Assembly (NCBI GenBank): GCA_001247695.2
Contig: LGRX02033559.1
Location: forward strand, 1-64,000
Direction of reading: 5' to 3'
DNA: 64,000 nt
DNA from: Cymbomonas tetramitiformis
Taxonomy: Eukaryota; Chlorophyta; Pyramimonadophyceae; Pyramimonadales; Pyramimonadaceae
The translations under genes and the position numbers were made by a program. Shown in pieces: positions 22,674 through 32,296 of this stretch. Position 1 is the first letter of the stretch. Every line of letters begins with the position of its first letter. The notes beneath the pieces were generated by a model. That model did not search any database and had not been told where the DNA came from. It worked only from the letters and a program-made list of their open reading frames with translations.

Positions 22674-23114
22674 GCTAGTGGCGAAATATTTTGGATTGAA
22701 TATCCACTGCCATTTCTACAGTATTTCTATGCCACATTCCCTCTTTCTACTGAAGAGCAAGCACCACGTGCGGAATCCGCTTTGGTACCCCTCACGCCGA
22801 AGGATGAGAAACGTCCCCCTCGCCATCCCGACTTTCCGAACCTGCTGGTATTTCCGTTTGCTGAAGTGTACACGTATTATTCAGTTACTTCTGACGATCT
22901 GGTTGAGATGGGACCTAAGTCTGGACAATTTGCGACTCAGTTTGTGTGCACGATTAAGAACAGTGCTGGCACCGCCTGCGGCACGATACGCAACCTATTT
23001 CACGAGCTTGGGAAGTCAGTAAGCACGAGCAATCTGATCCCGCACATTAGGCGCTATGCACATGCTATACACATGCCTCCAAACAATGAGCTAAAATTTG
23101 CCCCACTCAGATGA
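22674..23114 (+). pseudogene. BED-type zinc-finger fragment, possibly hAT transposase N-terminus
   Basis: An open frame ends in FVCTIKNSAGTACGTIRN, then STSNLIPHIRRYAHAIH and a TGA at 23112. Cys-x9-Cys, a TSNLIxHIR core and a closing histidine fit the BED finger at the N-terminus of many hAT-family transposases. No catalytic domain follows. The sequence replaces the Ty3 element abruptly near 22673, so this is probably a separate truncated insertion. Confidence 0.45.
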
Positions 23115-23167
23115 GCAAAGAATGACTCAATGAATCAACAGCCGAAAATATCCGAAAATCATGATTA

Positions 23168-23345
23168 AACCAATCAAGTCTTGATTAGACCCGACGGGGT
23201 ACTAATCAAGTCTTGATTAGACCCGACGGGGTACTAATCAAGTCTTGATTAGACCCGCGACAGGGCACTAATCAAGTCTTGACTAGCCACGGGAGTGTGC
23301 TATCCAAGTCTTGATTAATCATAGGACCCCACTAATCAAGTGTAA
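23168..23345. repeat. 32-34 bp tandem repeat with palindromic core
   Basis: CTAATCAAGTCTTGATTAG, itself an inverted repeat, recurs at about 23172, 23204, 23236, 23270, 23302 and 23333, separated by ACCCGACGGGGTA. Six units, decaying to the right. Confidence 0.9.
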
Positions 23346-23837
23346 TCATAGTATTCATGATGAGCCCTGGCGTGTTCTGCTCGAGTTCGCCCGTCGGATG
23401 ATCCCGATTGGTGACCCCTTCCAGGGGCAAGCGGACATGTTCGCCGTCCGCATCCCTGCGGGCATGGACCCTCATGGACCGATCGAAGACTTCAACACCG
23501 CGCTCAAGGCTGCGACGGAGAGCAAGGGCAACGCTCATGGACGAGGACGTGAAGTCCCTTTTCATCAAGGCCCTCGTACGACACCACCTTCTACCAGCCG
23601 GTGGTGTCCCGCTTGCTTCTTCACGACCAACGAACCGCCCACGACCTCCTCACTATTCAGCATTGGGTACGTGAGTGCTACGGCGAGCACGTGCGGGCGG
23701 GCACCGCCACCGCATCCGCACACCGGTACTCCCACGGCACGCACTTCATGGAGAAGGACATCGGTGATTCGGGCACGACGAGTGAGATCGCGGACTTACG
23801 GACGATGGTCCTCGACTTGAAGCGGCAATTGGCCGAC
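23343..23837 (+). pseudogene. Gag-like protein, 5' half, interrupted by a DNA transposon
   Basis: Coding-like sequence runs in three consecutive frames: VLLEFARRMIPIGDPFQGQA in the first; LMDEDVKSLFIKAL in the second, after a shift near 23535; and YQPVVSRLLLHDQRTAHDLL to DLKRQLAD in the third, after a shift near 23575. Size and spacing resemble a retroelement capsid-type Gag, though I match no family by name. The frame is broken at 23837 by the transposon and resumes at 34079: removing the insert and one CGAC copy gives RQLAD-FLVAAESE in frame. The two small indels show decay either before or after the insertion. Confidence 0.6.
23834..23837. other. Target-site duplication CGAC, left copy
   Basis: CGAC directly precedes the left terminal repeat and recurs directly after the right one at 34079-34082. 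Both copies sit in the same codon register of the interrupted Gag-like frame. Confidence 0.85.
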
Positions 23838-23872
23838 AACACACTATTCGATGAAAATGATATTCTCATGTG
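23838..23872 (+). repeat. Left terminal inverted repeat
   Basis: The first 23 bases match the reverse complement of the right end perfectly. About 31 of 35 match overall. The adjoining AAAATGATAT is repeated inside the repeat and again at 28949-28958 in the transposase gene. Confidence 0.88.
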
Positions 23873-24103
23873 AAAATGATATTGCCTTACTTACCTCATG
23901 ATAGGATTAAAAAGCCGCATTTTAACAGTCAAGAACATGCAAGTGCAGATTGTGCATTAGATTTAATGGTTTTTATGGTACAAAATTGAGGTCAAATGCA
24001 CTTTTTCGAAATCTAGGAGGAGTGAAAACACAAAGAACTTTTGACTCAGAATCTATATACACGTTATACACATATTATTTACATGTTTTTTTTCCGTCTT
24101 GCT

Positions 24104-24865
24104 TTACGCGTCCACATCAGGTGCTACCGCTACCGCTACGCAATTATCAAAAGCTTCGTCTTCATCGGAATCATCCAATTCATTCAAGTCACCTAGGTCC
24201 TTGCGCGTGCGTTTGGATTGTTGTGCAAGCAAAGCGACGACTATCTGCGCGTATTGCTCGTTCGGTATACTCCGTTCGGGGTCTTTCGCATTCACATTCC
24301 ATGCCAGCACTATTTCATTCTTATCGAAAGTCTCGGTAGACGGTCGGTGCCCCGGTGGCGCTGCGAAAGCTCCTACGTGACTCGCAAGTTGCTTGCCGAG
24401 GTGCTTCTTCTTGGTGTCGGTGTGCTTTTTGGGTTGGAAATAGCGATATTGCAGCTGTTGAGTTGACGGATAGCGCGCCTCCACCTTCACCAAGTACAAC
24501 GGATCCGACCATTCGCTTCGCTTCAGTTGTACGCGGAAAGCGAACTTGTCGTTTTCAGATTCCACCGCGAGAGCCACCGCAAAGCTGCCGACTGTCATCT
24601 GGCCGTAGGTGACCTCCCACTGGGCGTTGTCCACGTACTGCTCTGCTCGCTTTTGGGCTCGACCTTGGTGTTTCCGTTTACCGTTGTACACTTCTATCGG
24701 CGCTCGATCAATTCGGCGTTGGATGCGCACGGGTATAGCGGGGACGGCGGCAGCCCCGGCAGCTTCTATCGCCAACGCGGGCGCCTCTATCAGTCGAACC
24801 AAGGTGGCATTGCGCTCGATGGCGATTTTCTCGGGATGCTGGAAGGGTATCGCGGGCGCTTGACA
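24104..24865 (-). CDS. Transposase, C-terminal part beyond the foldback insertion
   Basis: This 253-codon stretch (TAA at 24104-24106) is the continuation of the transposase: removing the foldback element and one 10 bp duplication joins AGGE to CQAPAIPF in frame. The first third is Ala/Arg-rich, the middle contains VEVTYGQM-like beta-rich sequence (QWEVTYGQMTVGSFAVAL), and the tail is acidic (LNELDDSDEDEAFDN). I assign no domain. It lacks its own good start codon, so as it stands it is a stranded exon part. Typical DUF7869-family proteins also have a variable C-terminal tail. Confidence 0.7.
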   Translation of the reverse strand, partial: CQAPAIPFQHPEKIAIERNATLVRLIEAPALAIEAAGAAAVPAIPVRIQRRIDRAPIEVYNGKRKHQGRAQKRAEQYVDNAQWEVTYGQMTVGSFAVALAVESENDKFAFRVQLKRSEWSDPLYLVKVEARYPSTQQLQYRYFQPKKHTDTKKKHLGKQLASHVGAFAAPPGHRPSTETFDKNEIVLAWNVNAKDPERSIPNEQYAQIVVALLAQQSKRTRKDLGDLNELDDSDEDEAFDNCVAVAVAPDVDA

Positions 24866-24875
24866 TTCTCCACCA

Positions 24876-25602
24876 TACTCGTGAAGGTATCGACTGATTA
24901 GACTGATTGATTAATTCAGTCAGTGACATGAGCGACAAAAACCAAATCAGTTCATGTCACCGACTGAATACGATGTCACCAACCGAATACCAATTAATTC
25001 AGAAAACTCTCTCACCTCGCCCATCACATATATAAGTAATAATTTATTGCGGTGGGGGGCGACGTATATTAATATTACCGCCAGAAGTTAAGGATATATA
25101 ATTATATATATGATTTATGGTATATATAATTTATATAACATATTTGCTTGAAATTTCTTGGCGCTTCGCGATAAAGAGGGGGGGGGAGGTGGGGGGAGTT
25201 CTTGGGGTAGTGGGGGTAGCGGGGAAGCGTTTCGTGGGGGGTTCACGAGGTGGAAGCGTTGGGGAGGGGGAGGGGCCCCCCCCACCTCCCCACCCCCCCT
25301 CTTTATCGCGAAGCGCCAAGAAATTTCAAGCAAATATGTTATATAAATTATATATACCATAAATCATATATATAATTATATATCCTTAACTTCTGGCGGT
25401 AATATTAATATACGTCGCCCCCCACCGCAATAAATTATTATTTATATTTGTGATGGGCGAGGTGAGAGAGTTTTCTGAATTAATTGGTATTCGGTTGGTG
25501 ACATCGTATTCAGTCGGTGACATGAACTGATTTGGTTTTTGTCGCTCATGTCACTGACTGAATTAATCAATCAGTCTAATCAGTCGATACCTTCACGAGT
25601 AT
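24876..25602. mobile_element. Foldback (Mutator-like) element inside the transposase gene
   Basis: Two arms of about 325-330 bp are near-perfect inverse copies (TACTCGTGAAGG...CCTTCACGAGTA), leaving a G-rich loop of about 80 bp centred near 25237. Flanking 10 bp direct repeats TTCTCCACCA lie at 24866-24875 and 25603-25612. Very long inverted arms plus 9-11 bp target duplications are hallmarks of Mutator-type non-autonomous elements. It encodes nothing. It breaks the transposase reading frame, adding ILVKVSTD and a stop to the upstream part. The almost identical arms and perfect duplication imply a recent insertion. Confidence 0.85.
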
Positions 25603-26621
25603 TTCTCCACCAGCAGTTAGGTGGCGCTGTTTCTCGATGACATCCTCGCGCCAAAACTTTTCGTGCACCTCCGTGAGCTTTGTGCCCAAAATGTCCTTCA
25701 ACGCCTGTAAGGTATGCTCAAGCTTTTCGATGCCTTCTTCGGTAAAAGGAATCGGCTTGATGTATCCAGGCCCCGCGACAGGGGGTATAGAAACAAGCTT
25801 TGGCAATGGAGTCTCGGGTAACCATTTTGGTGAAATGGAATACTGTTTGTACTGCATGCCCACTTCGCCGTGCTCGTTCATCTTGAACTTGAAAGCCTGC
25901 TGTGCCAAAATATTGTGGCAATCGAAGACGTGACCATCAAACCAAGAGCTGAAGTCGAAGATCTTCTCGGTGTGCTCGCATATTACATCATCCGTAAAGC
26001 ATTCTTGTGCGACCTCTATCATCTCGTCGAGCGTCCAAGCTTGCTTGCGTCGTAGACGCACGGAGAAGCGTGAAAATATCTGGTCAATGTTCTCGTGCGT
26101 ATGTCCCACCAACAGAAAGTTGAGTTTCACCTTGCGAAAGACGCCCGTGTGCACCAGCCAAGCTGCGTATGCCAACATCAACTTGCTCTTGTTGGTGCTC
26201 ACATTGTCAAGCTGTACATACAATACTTTCGGCATCGGGTATGAATTTTCCCCGTCCCCGTTGCGTCGATGCTCTTGACTGCGGAGGATATCCCGGTGCA
26301 AAACGTTGACAAGGAAGTTCGCATCGTCCTTGAAGTTGGCGTAGTTGAAATCCATGAAGCGGCCCACGTTCTCGATCATGCTCCCCATGTTGTGCACGTC
26401 AAGGAAGTCCTTAGAGTCCAGATGTTTAGGGATACGTCGAAAGTGTGTCAGTCGGGTGGTCCACTGCGTCATGCCATCGATGATCACCGAGGCATACTTA
26501 TGCCAAGTTTTGTTCATGGCAATGCTCTTGGTCATATTCGCTTTACGACCATGTTTGTAGAACTTCTGGCGCTCCGCTCGTGCGATTGCATGATGTTTGT
26601 TGAGAGGCCCGTTGTATTGCG
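25603..26621 (-). CDS. Transposase exon 3, catalytic DUF7869-like domain
   Basis: After an acceptor at 26622-26623 the exon begins AQYNGPLNKHHAIARAER. It contains three conserved blocks of the DUF7869 family: SVIIDGMTQ, YVQLDNVSTN and FLLVGHTHENIDQIFSRFSV. The spaced Asp residues in the first two and the Glu/Asp of HENID are the likely metal ligands of an RNase H-like (DDE/D) fold. This family is widespread in algae, oomycetes and animals and is thought to be transposon-derived; its biochemistry is not well described. The exon is open up to the foldback insertion at 25603. Confidence 0.8.
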
Positions 26622-26704
26622 CTGTGCATGATACACAAATTTGGGTCAGTGAACAAATTACATAAGCATATAAACACATCACAAAGCTAATCATGAATAT
26701 TCAC

Positions 26705-27143
26705 CTTTTTGAGATTTGGTTAAGCCTTCCTTCAATAACTTGAAGGACGCGCAAACATCGCAGTGAGAAAATCGGTTCACCGATGGAATCTTTAGCCACT
26801 TGCTGCAATCCTCTTCAAATATTTTGTACCAGTAACTGAGAGAGAGTTTTTTGCTCTCCTCATTCTCACCCAAGCTCTGAAGGTACTCGTCCCACAGCTC
26901 TTCGATGGTCAATCCATCCGAAAGGTGCTTCTCGGGTTTGTGAGGTTGGGGTTGTCCGTATTCGTCCGCGTATTTCTCGAGCCATGCGACGACCGACTCG
27001 CGTTTCAGGGAAATCTTGCGGTTGTCCTCCTCGTACGTCAATCCATGAACAAACGTGTGTCGGCCCTCGAGCACGCGTGTTCGACAGTCTTGAAGATACC
27101 CGTAGCTGATGCCGTAAGACATATAGTAGAACTTAAAGCACAC
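26705..27143 (-). CDS. Transposase exon 2
   Basis: Begins VCFKFYYMSYGISYGYLQDC directly after acceptor GTAACAG and ends ...LTKSQK with donor AAAAAG-GTGAAT at 26704. The 83 bp intron to exon 3 is phase 1 on both sides and rebuilds a GCG codon. The region between VCxKF and HCDVCASFK is the segment that precedes the catalytic part in DUF7869 proteins. HCDVC may bind zinc together with upstream cysteines. The exon reads on from exon 1 in phase 0. Confidence 0.78.
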
Positions 27144-27335
27144 CTGTTACAAAACAAAAGACACCGTCACTCAAAAATATTTAACAAATTATCCAAGGAA
27201 ACGCATAAGGGTTTTTATAGGTTGGCTGGATCTAAGACGCTTGGGAGACACCCCCAGCACTGCACGTCTGCAGGCGGGACGGCCGTCGCGTGCTCGTCAG
27301 CACTCTCCGTCACGCCTTAAATCTGCGCAACCTAC

Positions 27336-27407
27336 ACCCTTAGTGGGAATCGAACCCACGAGTGCGAGGTTCATAGCCTAGCGCCGTATCAACTCGACCA
27401 ACGTCAT
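27336..27407 (-). pseudogene. tRNA-like sequence in transposase intron 1
   Basis: Read on the minus strand there is a perfect B box (GGTTCGATTCC) in a 5 bp T stem (GTGGG/CCCAC), a 4 bp D arm around AGTTGATA, and an anticodon-like arm CTAGG-CTATGAA-CCTCG with one mismatch (anticodon position ATG). The acceptor ends do not pair, so it is unlikely to be a working tRNA. A tRNA pseudogene or tRNA-derived SINE head is the best reading. Confidence 0.45.
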
Positions 27408-27511
27408 GAATGTGTACTTTATGAAATTCAGATAGAAATTTATGATACAATATTCCACATTCCTGTGATGAACAAGATCACACAATCTATCACAAGGTCC
27501 AAGAAAAATTT

Positions 27512-28238
27512 CGCTTTGACCAGAGGCCGTTCATTAGCTAATGAACGGTTCCCGCAGCCAAAGTGTCTATGTGTGGGTCGCGCTTTGGCCAGAGGCCGTT
27601 CATTAACTAATGAACGGTTCCCGCAGCCAAAGTGTCTATGTGTGAGTCGCGCTTTGGCCAGAGACCGTTCATTAGCTAATGAACGGTTCCCGTAGCCAAA
27701 GTGTCTCTGTGTGAGTCGCGCTTTGGCCAGAGGCCGTTCATTAGCTAATGAACGGTTCCCGCAGCCAAAGTGTCTAATTGTGAGTCGCGCTTTGGCCAGA
27801 GGCCGTTCATTAGCCAATGAACGGTTCCCGCAGCCAAAGTGTCTAATTGTGAGTCGCGCTTTGGCCAGAGGCCGTTCATTAGCTAATGAACGGTTCCCGC
27901 AGCCAAAGTGTCTAATTGTGAGTGGCGCTTTGGCCAGAGACCGTTCATTAGCTAATGAACGGTTCCCGCAGCCAAAGTGTCTAATTGTGAGTGGTGCTTT
28001 GGCCAGAGACCGTTCATTAGCTAATGAACGGTTCCCGCAGCCAAAGTGTCTAATTGTGAGTCGCGCTTTGGCCAGAGGCCGTTCATTAGCTAATGAACGG
28101 TTCCCGTAGCCAAAGTGTCTAATTGTGAGTCGCGCTTTGGCCAGAGGCCGTTCATTAGCTAATGAACGGTTCCCGCAGCCAAAGTGTCTAATTGTGAGTC
28201 GCGCTTTGGCCAGAGGCCGTTCATTAGCTAATGAACGA
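27512..28238. repeat. Palindrome array 1: eleven 69 bp units in transposase intron 1
   Basis: Each unit contains the perfect 18 bp palindrome GTTCATTAGCTAATGAAC extended by CC/GG, flanked by GCTTTGGCCAGAG on the left and CCCGCAGCCAAAG on the right, which extend the dyad imperfectly. Units start at about 27512, 27581, 27650 and so on with 69 bp spacing and few substitutions. The last unit stops 18 bp short of the exon 1 donor. Long ORFs through the array arise because 69 is divisible by three. Confidence 0.93.
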
Positions 28239-28256
28239 GTTCAAAAATAAACATAC

Positions 28257-28919
28257 CTGCTTCTTGGCCAAAAAGTATTTGAAGTCGAACTTGTCCTCAG
28301 ATTGTAAGCTGTTTTTTAGCAAGTCTTTGATGAAGTATTCCTTCCTATCTTTTTGCGACATGCTGAAAGTATTTTCGCGAAAAGACTTGATATCTGCCGA
28401 TGAGAAAGATAGACAGCAGTACGACTTGCAATTGCACTTAATGGTTTCTGCCATTGATATACTCTCAGCCTGCAAACGTCGCTGCTTGATACTAATTACG
28501 CCTGTATATTGTTTCATGCGAATGTCGGATTCGTACGGTTTGCGCGTTACAATCTGCTTGTTTACTTCACCGTTAATGCACCGAAGAGGGTCTTCTTCAA
28601 GCAAGTCTAAACTTGTCTCTGAAAATTCTAAATCAAGTCTGCTTTTTATCTCTTGTAAGTCAATTTCGCGCAAAGCGCGTGTGCCGGAAACGCGTGAAGA
28701 ATTAGAGCTAACGTCCGATCTAGACGTCAAAGGCACGTTCCAAAGAACCAATTGCGTATTTGCGCTCGGGGCTGTGCTTGGAATTGGCTCATGATTAAAA
28801 AAGTCAGCCCCTAATTCCATGGAGTCTTCAATAACTATTCCCGGACACGGTTTGCAGATAATCTCGCAACCCTCATCAAAAGGAATAGAAAACATATTTT
28901 CGTCAAAATTAGCCGTCAT
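28257..28919 (-). CDS. Transposase exon 1, N-terminal cysteine-containing region
   Basis: The first ATG in frame is at 28919 (MTANFDENMF); an in-frame TAA lies just upstream of a TTG at 28973. A low-complexity Ser/Leu/Glu part is followed by IKCNCKSYCCLSFSSADIKS, then FRENTFSMSQKDRKEYFIKD and YFLAKKQ before donor GCAG-GTATGT at 28256. The CxCxxxCC cluster followed by a helical linker is characteristic of the family's N-terminus. The four coding pieces sum to 2883 bp, exactly 961 codons, if the foldback is removed. Confidence 0.78.
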
Positions 28920-29243
28920 TAGCTTATGAAGCCGTTTTTTTCGTTCTGAAAATGATATGAACTTGCGAGTCAACGGAGAATTTCTATCTTACTGAATCGA
29001 TCGATTCTCGATTTCAGCGCAAATGACACCAGAATATCTTCAAATCATATCCTTGATCTGAACAGACCGAATCAGGAAGCGACAGCAAATGTCATTTTTG
29101 AAAGAAATTGTCATCGATATTTGACATGTCATTTTCAGCCGCCAGAAATGACTTACACAATTTTGCTAAAGTTACATCACTTTTTCAAAGTTTCTTCACA
29201 CACACCCCTTTCACAGTTGACAGCCAATTTCTCTCATTTCAGT
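28920..29243. promoter_or_regulatory. Bidirectional promoter region between transposase and cargo gene
   Basis: 324 bp separate the two diverging start codons. It contains the perfect palindrome GAATCGATCGATTC (28993-29006), AAAATGATAT (28949-28958) and two TGTCATTTT motifs (29090-29098, 29127-29135), with related AATGACA/AATGACT copies near 29022 and 29146. The same motifs lie in the terminal inverted repeats, so the transposase could bind both the ends and its own promoter. That is inference. Confidence 0.5.
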
Positions 29244-29801
29244 ATGGCGACAGCAGAAACATTTGAAGTACTGAGGGAACATCATATTTTCAAATTGTAT
29301 GTTGACAACAAGTGGAGCATTATTAGAACGCTAGAAACCGACAATCCTGCAGACACCTTGCGAATAATTATCCACTCAGATGACCCAAACGAGCCGGATG
29401 ACATAATGTTTTTCAGTTTTCTCCAATACAATTCTACGACTGTAGAAGAAGGTACCCTTGTTCCGGATAGACGCGTTGCGTGGACAGCAATTGTAGGCCA
29501 GACTCCAATTTTGTATTTCGTCGCTATTAAGAACAACAAGCAAACTGTAATCGAACTGGACAGCGCAAACTTTGAGGAAGACTTGAGCTGTCCTAGGCAC
29601 ACGAATCGGCTTTCGGCTTATGAAAATTTGAAAAGTAGAGCAGAAGAAAAACAAAAAAGCAGGGAATTCTATATAGCGAGCTATGTAAACACGGCGTGGA
29701 AAGCGTCGATTACAGCTCCTTTCTGGCAAAGCAAGAGGCCACCGCGTGGAGTGATTGATGACCTCAGCAGTGGTGGCGAGATACCTGTTGTACAGGCTAC
29801 G
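29244..29801 (+). CDS. Transposon cargo gene, 5' exon, unknown domain
   Basis: Starts at ATG 29244 (MATAETFEVLREHHIFKLYV); an in-frame extension upstream exists but reads through AT-rich leader. It ends near a GTACGT donor at 29802, or an earlier GT, since the phase with the next exon is unresolved. A predicted alternating beta/alpha pattern, with TEFYIASYV-like sequence near the end, matches nothing I know. It diverges from the transposase gene and shares its promoter. Whether it is spliced to the downstream exons or is a separate small gene is not certain; same-strand order and the lack of a stop before the array favour splicing. Confidence 0.55.
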
Positions 29802-29834
29802 GTACGTCCCTTTCGCGCCTTGAGCCTGGACCGG

Positions 29835-30262
29835 GGCGGAAGGCGTTCATTAGCTAATGGACGCTTTCGGCCTCGAAAAGCGCGCCCTGAGCCTGGACCG
29901 GGGCGGAAGGCGTTCATTAGCTAATGAACGCTTTCGGCCTCGAAACGCGCGCCCTGAGCCTGGACCGGGGCGGAAGGCGTTCATTAGCTAATGAACGCTT
30001 TTCGCCTCGAAACGCGCGCCCTGAGCCCTGACCGGGGCGGAAGGCGTTCATTAGCTAATGAACGCTTTCCGCCTCGAAACGCGCGCCTTGAGCCTGTCCT
30101 TTGGCGGAAAGCGTTCATTAGCTAATGAACGCTTTCCGCCTCGAAACGCGCGCCCTGAGCCTGGACCGGGGCGGAAGGCGTTCATTAGCTAATGAACGCT
30201 TTCCGCCTCGAAACGCGCGCCCTGAGCCCTTATCGGGCTGGAAGGCGTTCATTAGCTAATGA
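29835..30262. repeat. Palindrome array 2: seven ~67 bp units on the cargo-gene side
   Basis: Carries the same 18 bp palindrome GTTCATTAGCTAATGAAC as array 1 but with GC/GC flanks, extended to a perfect 38 bp dyad in some units (GGCGGAAA...TTTCCGCC). ATTAGC occurs near 29849, 29916, 29983, 30050, 30117, 30184 and 30251. Linkers (CTCGAAACGCGCGCCCTGAG) are unrelated to those of array 1. The last unit ends about 20 bp before a splice acceptor (TTGTCCCAG, 30282). Confidence 0.92.
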
Positions 30263-30282
30263 GCAGTTTCGTCTTGTCCCAG

Positions 30283-31106
30283 GCTGCCAGGAGAACGGCA
30301 GTGGAGCTTGCTGCCCAACGCGCCCTTCAAGGACCTGGTGGCTCCAGAGCGTATTACTGGAGCGGGCGCTAATGTGGATATGTCTCAAGTGGCCACCCCA
30401 TCTGAGGCAAGGAAGGCGGCCGAGGTGGCTGCATGTGGGTGGCACGCTAAGCTGAAAGTGGAGCATGCATCAAAGATGGAATATGAGGAGAAAGCAGAGC
30501 TGTGCAAGCAAATCGAGATGGAGCACCGGTGGCCAAATCCGATGGATTTCGACGAGGCGGCGGAGCAAGGGAGTGTGTTTCGTCTCCCCATCAAATGCCT
30601 GTACCACGCGACGGGGTACGAGGCATGCCGGGATCAAGAGAGGGGCTGGGTGAACGAGATCAAGTCCAGCAGGAAGGAGAACCCGTGGGCCCCTTTTAAT
30701 GCGGGTCTTGTTGCGATCGACGATGTCAAAACCCGTGCCGAATTCTCCCTGAAAAAAGCTCTGAGGGGAGGATACAGCGGCAAGGTTTTTGGGCACCAGC
30801 ACTGTTATCAAGCCACCGACGAGTGTCACGAGGAAATCCCGGCGGAGATAGCCTTCGCGTACTTCGAGAGCAAGATCTACATCGGTCTCACGCCTGACAT
30901 GATTCGGTTCTTAGGCGAGATGCAGAACATGATCGACCAGAAGCAGAAAGGCAAAGACAACACTCAGTTCATGCAAGGGCTCCGTTCGACCCTTTTCGAA
31001 AAGCATGGGGTCGTGTACAAGGTTTACCGAGAAGCGTTGATCTCCGAGTTCGTCGCCAGCGTCCCCGAGGACACCGAACGGGGTACCCCTTATCAACCTG
31101 GGTACA
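30283..31106 (+). CDS. Transposon cargo gene, middle exon
   Basis: After acceptor CTTGTCCCAG the good frame reads LPGERQWSLLPNAPFKDLVA and continues through RWPNPMDFDEAAEQGSVFRL, YSGKVFGHQHCYQATDECH and YIGLTPDMIRFLGEMQNMI. The composition is that of a soluble globular protein. I recognise no domain. The frame runs into the MITE-like element at 31107 and hits a TAA within it. A GT lies at the boundary (GG-GTACAG), so the MITE may lie in an intron or may have disrupted the exon. Confidence 0.6.
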
Positions 31107-31673
31107 GTAATCACTCACCAATAAGAAAGTCCTAAATTTGGGGTCAGCCAGCGAATTTCGTCAAGTTGTGACCCCCCCCCTTCCCGCCAGCGCCAGCGAC
31201 CTATGAAATTGCTAAGAATAAGAAATCCCGATTTCGTAGCTCAGCCAGCCAATTTCTTTTTCTTATTACTTAAGGAGGAGGCAGCCAGCTATCATGAAAT
31301 TGGCACTCAGCGACGGCCACAGTAGTAAAATTTTAGTACTGGAGTTTTAGTTTGGGTAACTCACTTTTCGCCGACAAGCCAGCGTTTGCACCTCCGTTCG
31401 AAAAAATTCAATGGTCTGTATGATATTTTTACTGAGATAAATTGTGTATAACCATCAAAATCCTTGTTAAATCGAGTAAACCCACCAAATAATCCAGCCA
31501 AAATTTCTTAACTAGCTTTCACTATGATTCAAGCCAGCCAGCCCCTTGATTTCTTATTTTGGCCAATTTCTTAAGAAATTAAAGCTAGCCAGCAAATTTC
31601 GTCAAGTTGTGACCCCCCCCCCAAACGCTGGCTGGTTTCTTATTGCTACTATTTCTTATTGGTGAGTGATTAC
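31107..31673. mobile_element. MITE-like element with 22 bp terminal inverted repeats
   Basis: GTAATCACTCACCAATAAG... at 31107-31128 is perfectly inverted at 31652-31673. Inside, AATTTCGTCAAGTTGTGACC followed by a C run occurs as a direct repeat near 31154 and 31594, and AGCCAGC/GCTGGCT recurs about ten times. It encodes no protein and has no clear target duplication. A non-autonomous DNA transposon nested in the cargo gene. Confidence 0.75.
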
Positions 31674-31697
31674 CTGTGACATGAGGGCGGAGGGCTG

Positions 31698-32198
31698 GTG
31701 AAAAAAATGGCGGAATTCGAATCAGAGCATGGATTTTCAGTCCCGGATCCCGAGAAATATCCCAAGGGATTCCAGTACATGGAGAAGCGGGGGACGTTTG
31801 AGAACGAGGAAAACCCTGAGGGAGACCCTGGGGTAGAGCTGACGGTGACGGTGCTGAACGATGACATCGACGCTCACCTCGATCGGGTCACAGATTGGTA
31901 CCCCGTAATGTCTCACTTGAACCAGTCGATGGAGACGCATGTGAAGGAAGTAGCGATGTCCAAGCATCAAGTGCTCGGCGGCGTGCAAATCAACCACTAC
32001 TTCATGCACTGGACAATTGCCAATTTCCGGCCGCAGACGTGGGCCCTCTGCGTTAGCATCATGGAGGCTTACAGAAGGTTTGACCTGAAGGGCATGAAAA
32101 ACCCTTTGGCTTCGAAGACCAAAAAGCGCAAGGCCTCATCTTCGCCCGCTAAGGGACCCGCCAAGAAATCTGGCAAGAAGGGCACCTCCAACCGACAG
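31698..32198 (+). CDS. Transposon cargo gene, exon before the methyltransferase exon
   Basis: Frame KKMAEFESEHGFSVPDPEKY continues through VMSHLNQSMETHVKEVAMSK and NHYFMHWTIANFRPQTWALC to a basic tail (KTKKRKASSSPAKGPAKKSG), which could be a nuclear-localisation or DNA-contact segment. It ends CAG with donor GTAAAT at 32199, phase 0. The start is uncertain: ATG at 31707, or an acceptor upstream (for example TTTTCAG, 31740). No domain recognised. Confidence 0.6.
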
Positions 32199-32296
32199 GT
32201 AAATTACTTTTTACTTCTGCTTCAAACAGTGTTCTCCCTCCCAAAGCATCCTTTTCTATATTTTAAGACATGCTAAAAATGTTTTTTTACTTACAG

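Noticed and set aside
24527..24901. Plus-strand ORF ending ILVKVSTD, the same as the end of transposase exon 3
   Set aside because: The shared ending is simply the two arms of the foldback element read in opposite directions.
27440..28109. Regular palindromic repeats resembling a CRISPR array, and ORFs through them
   Set aside because: Units are nearly identical over their whole length with no variable spacers, the context is eukaryotic and intronic, and no Cas-like gene is present. The ORFs arise from a 69 bp period.
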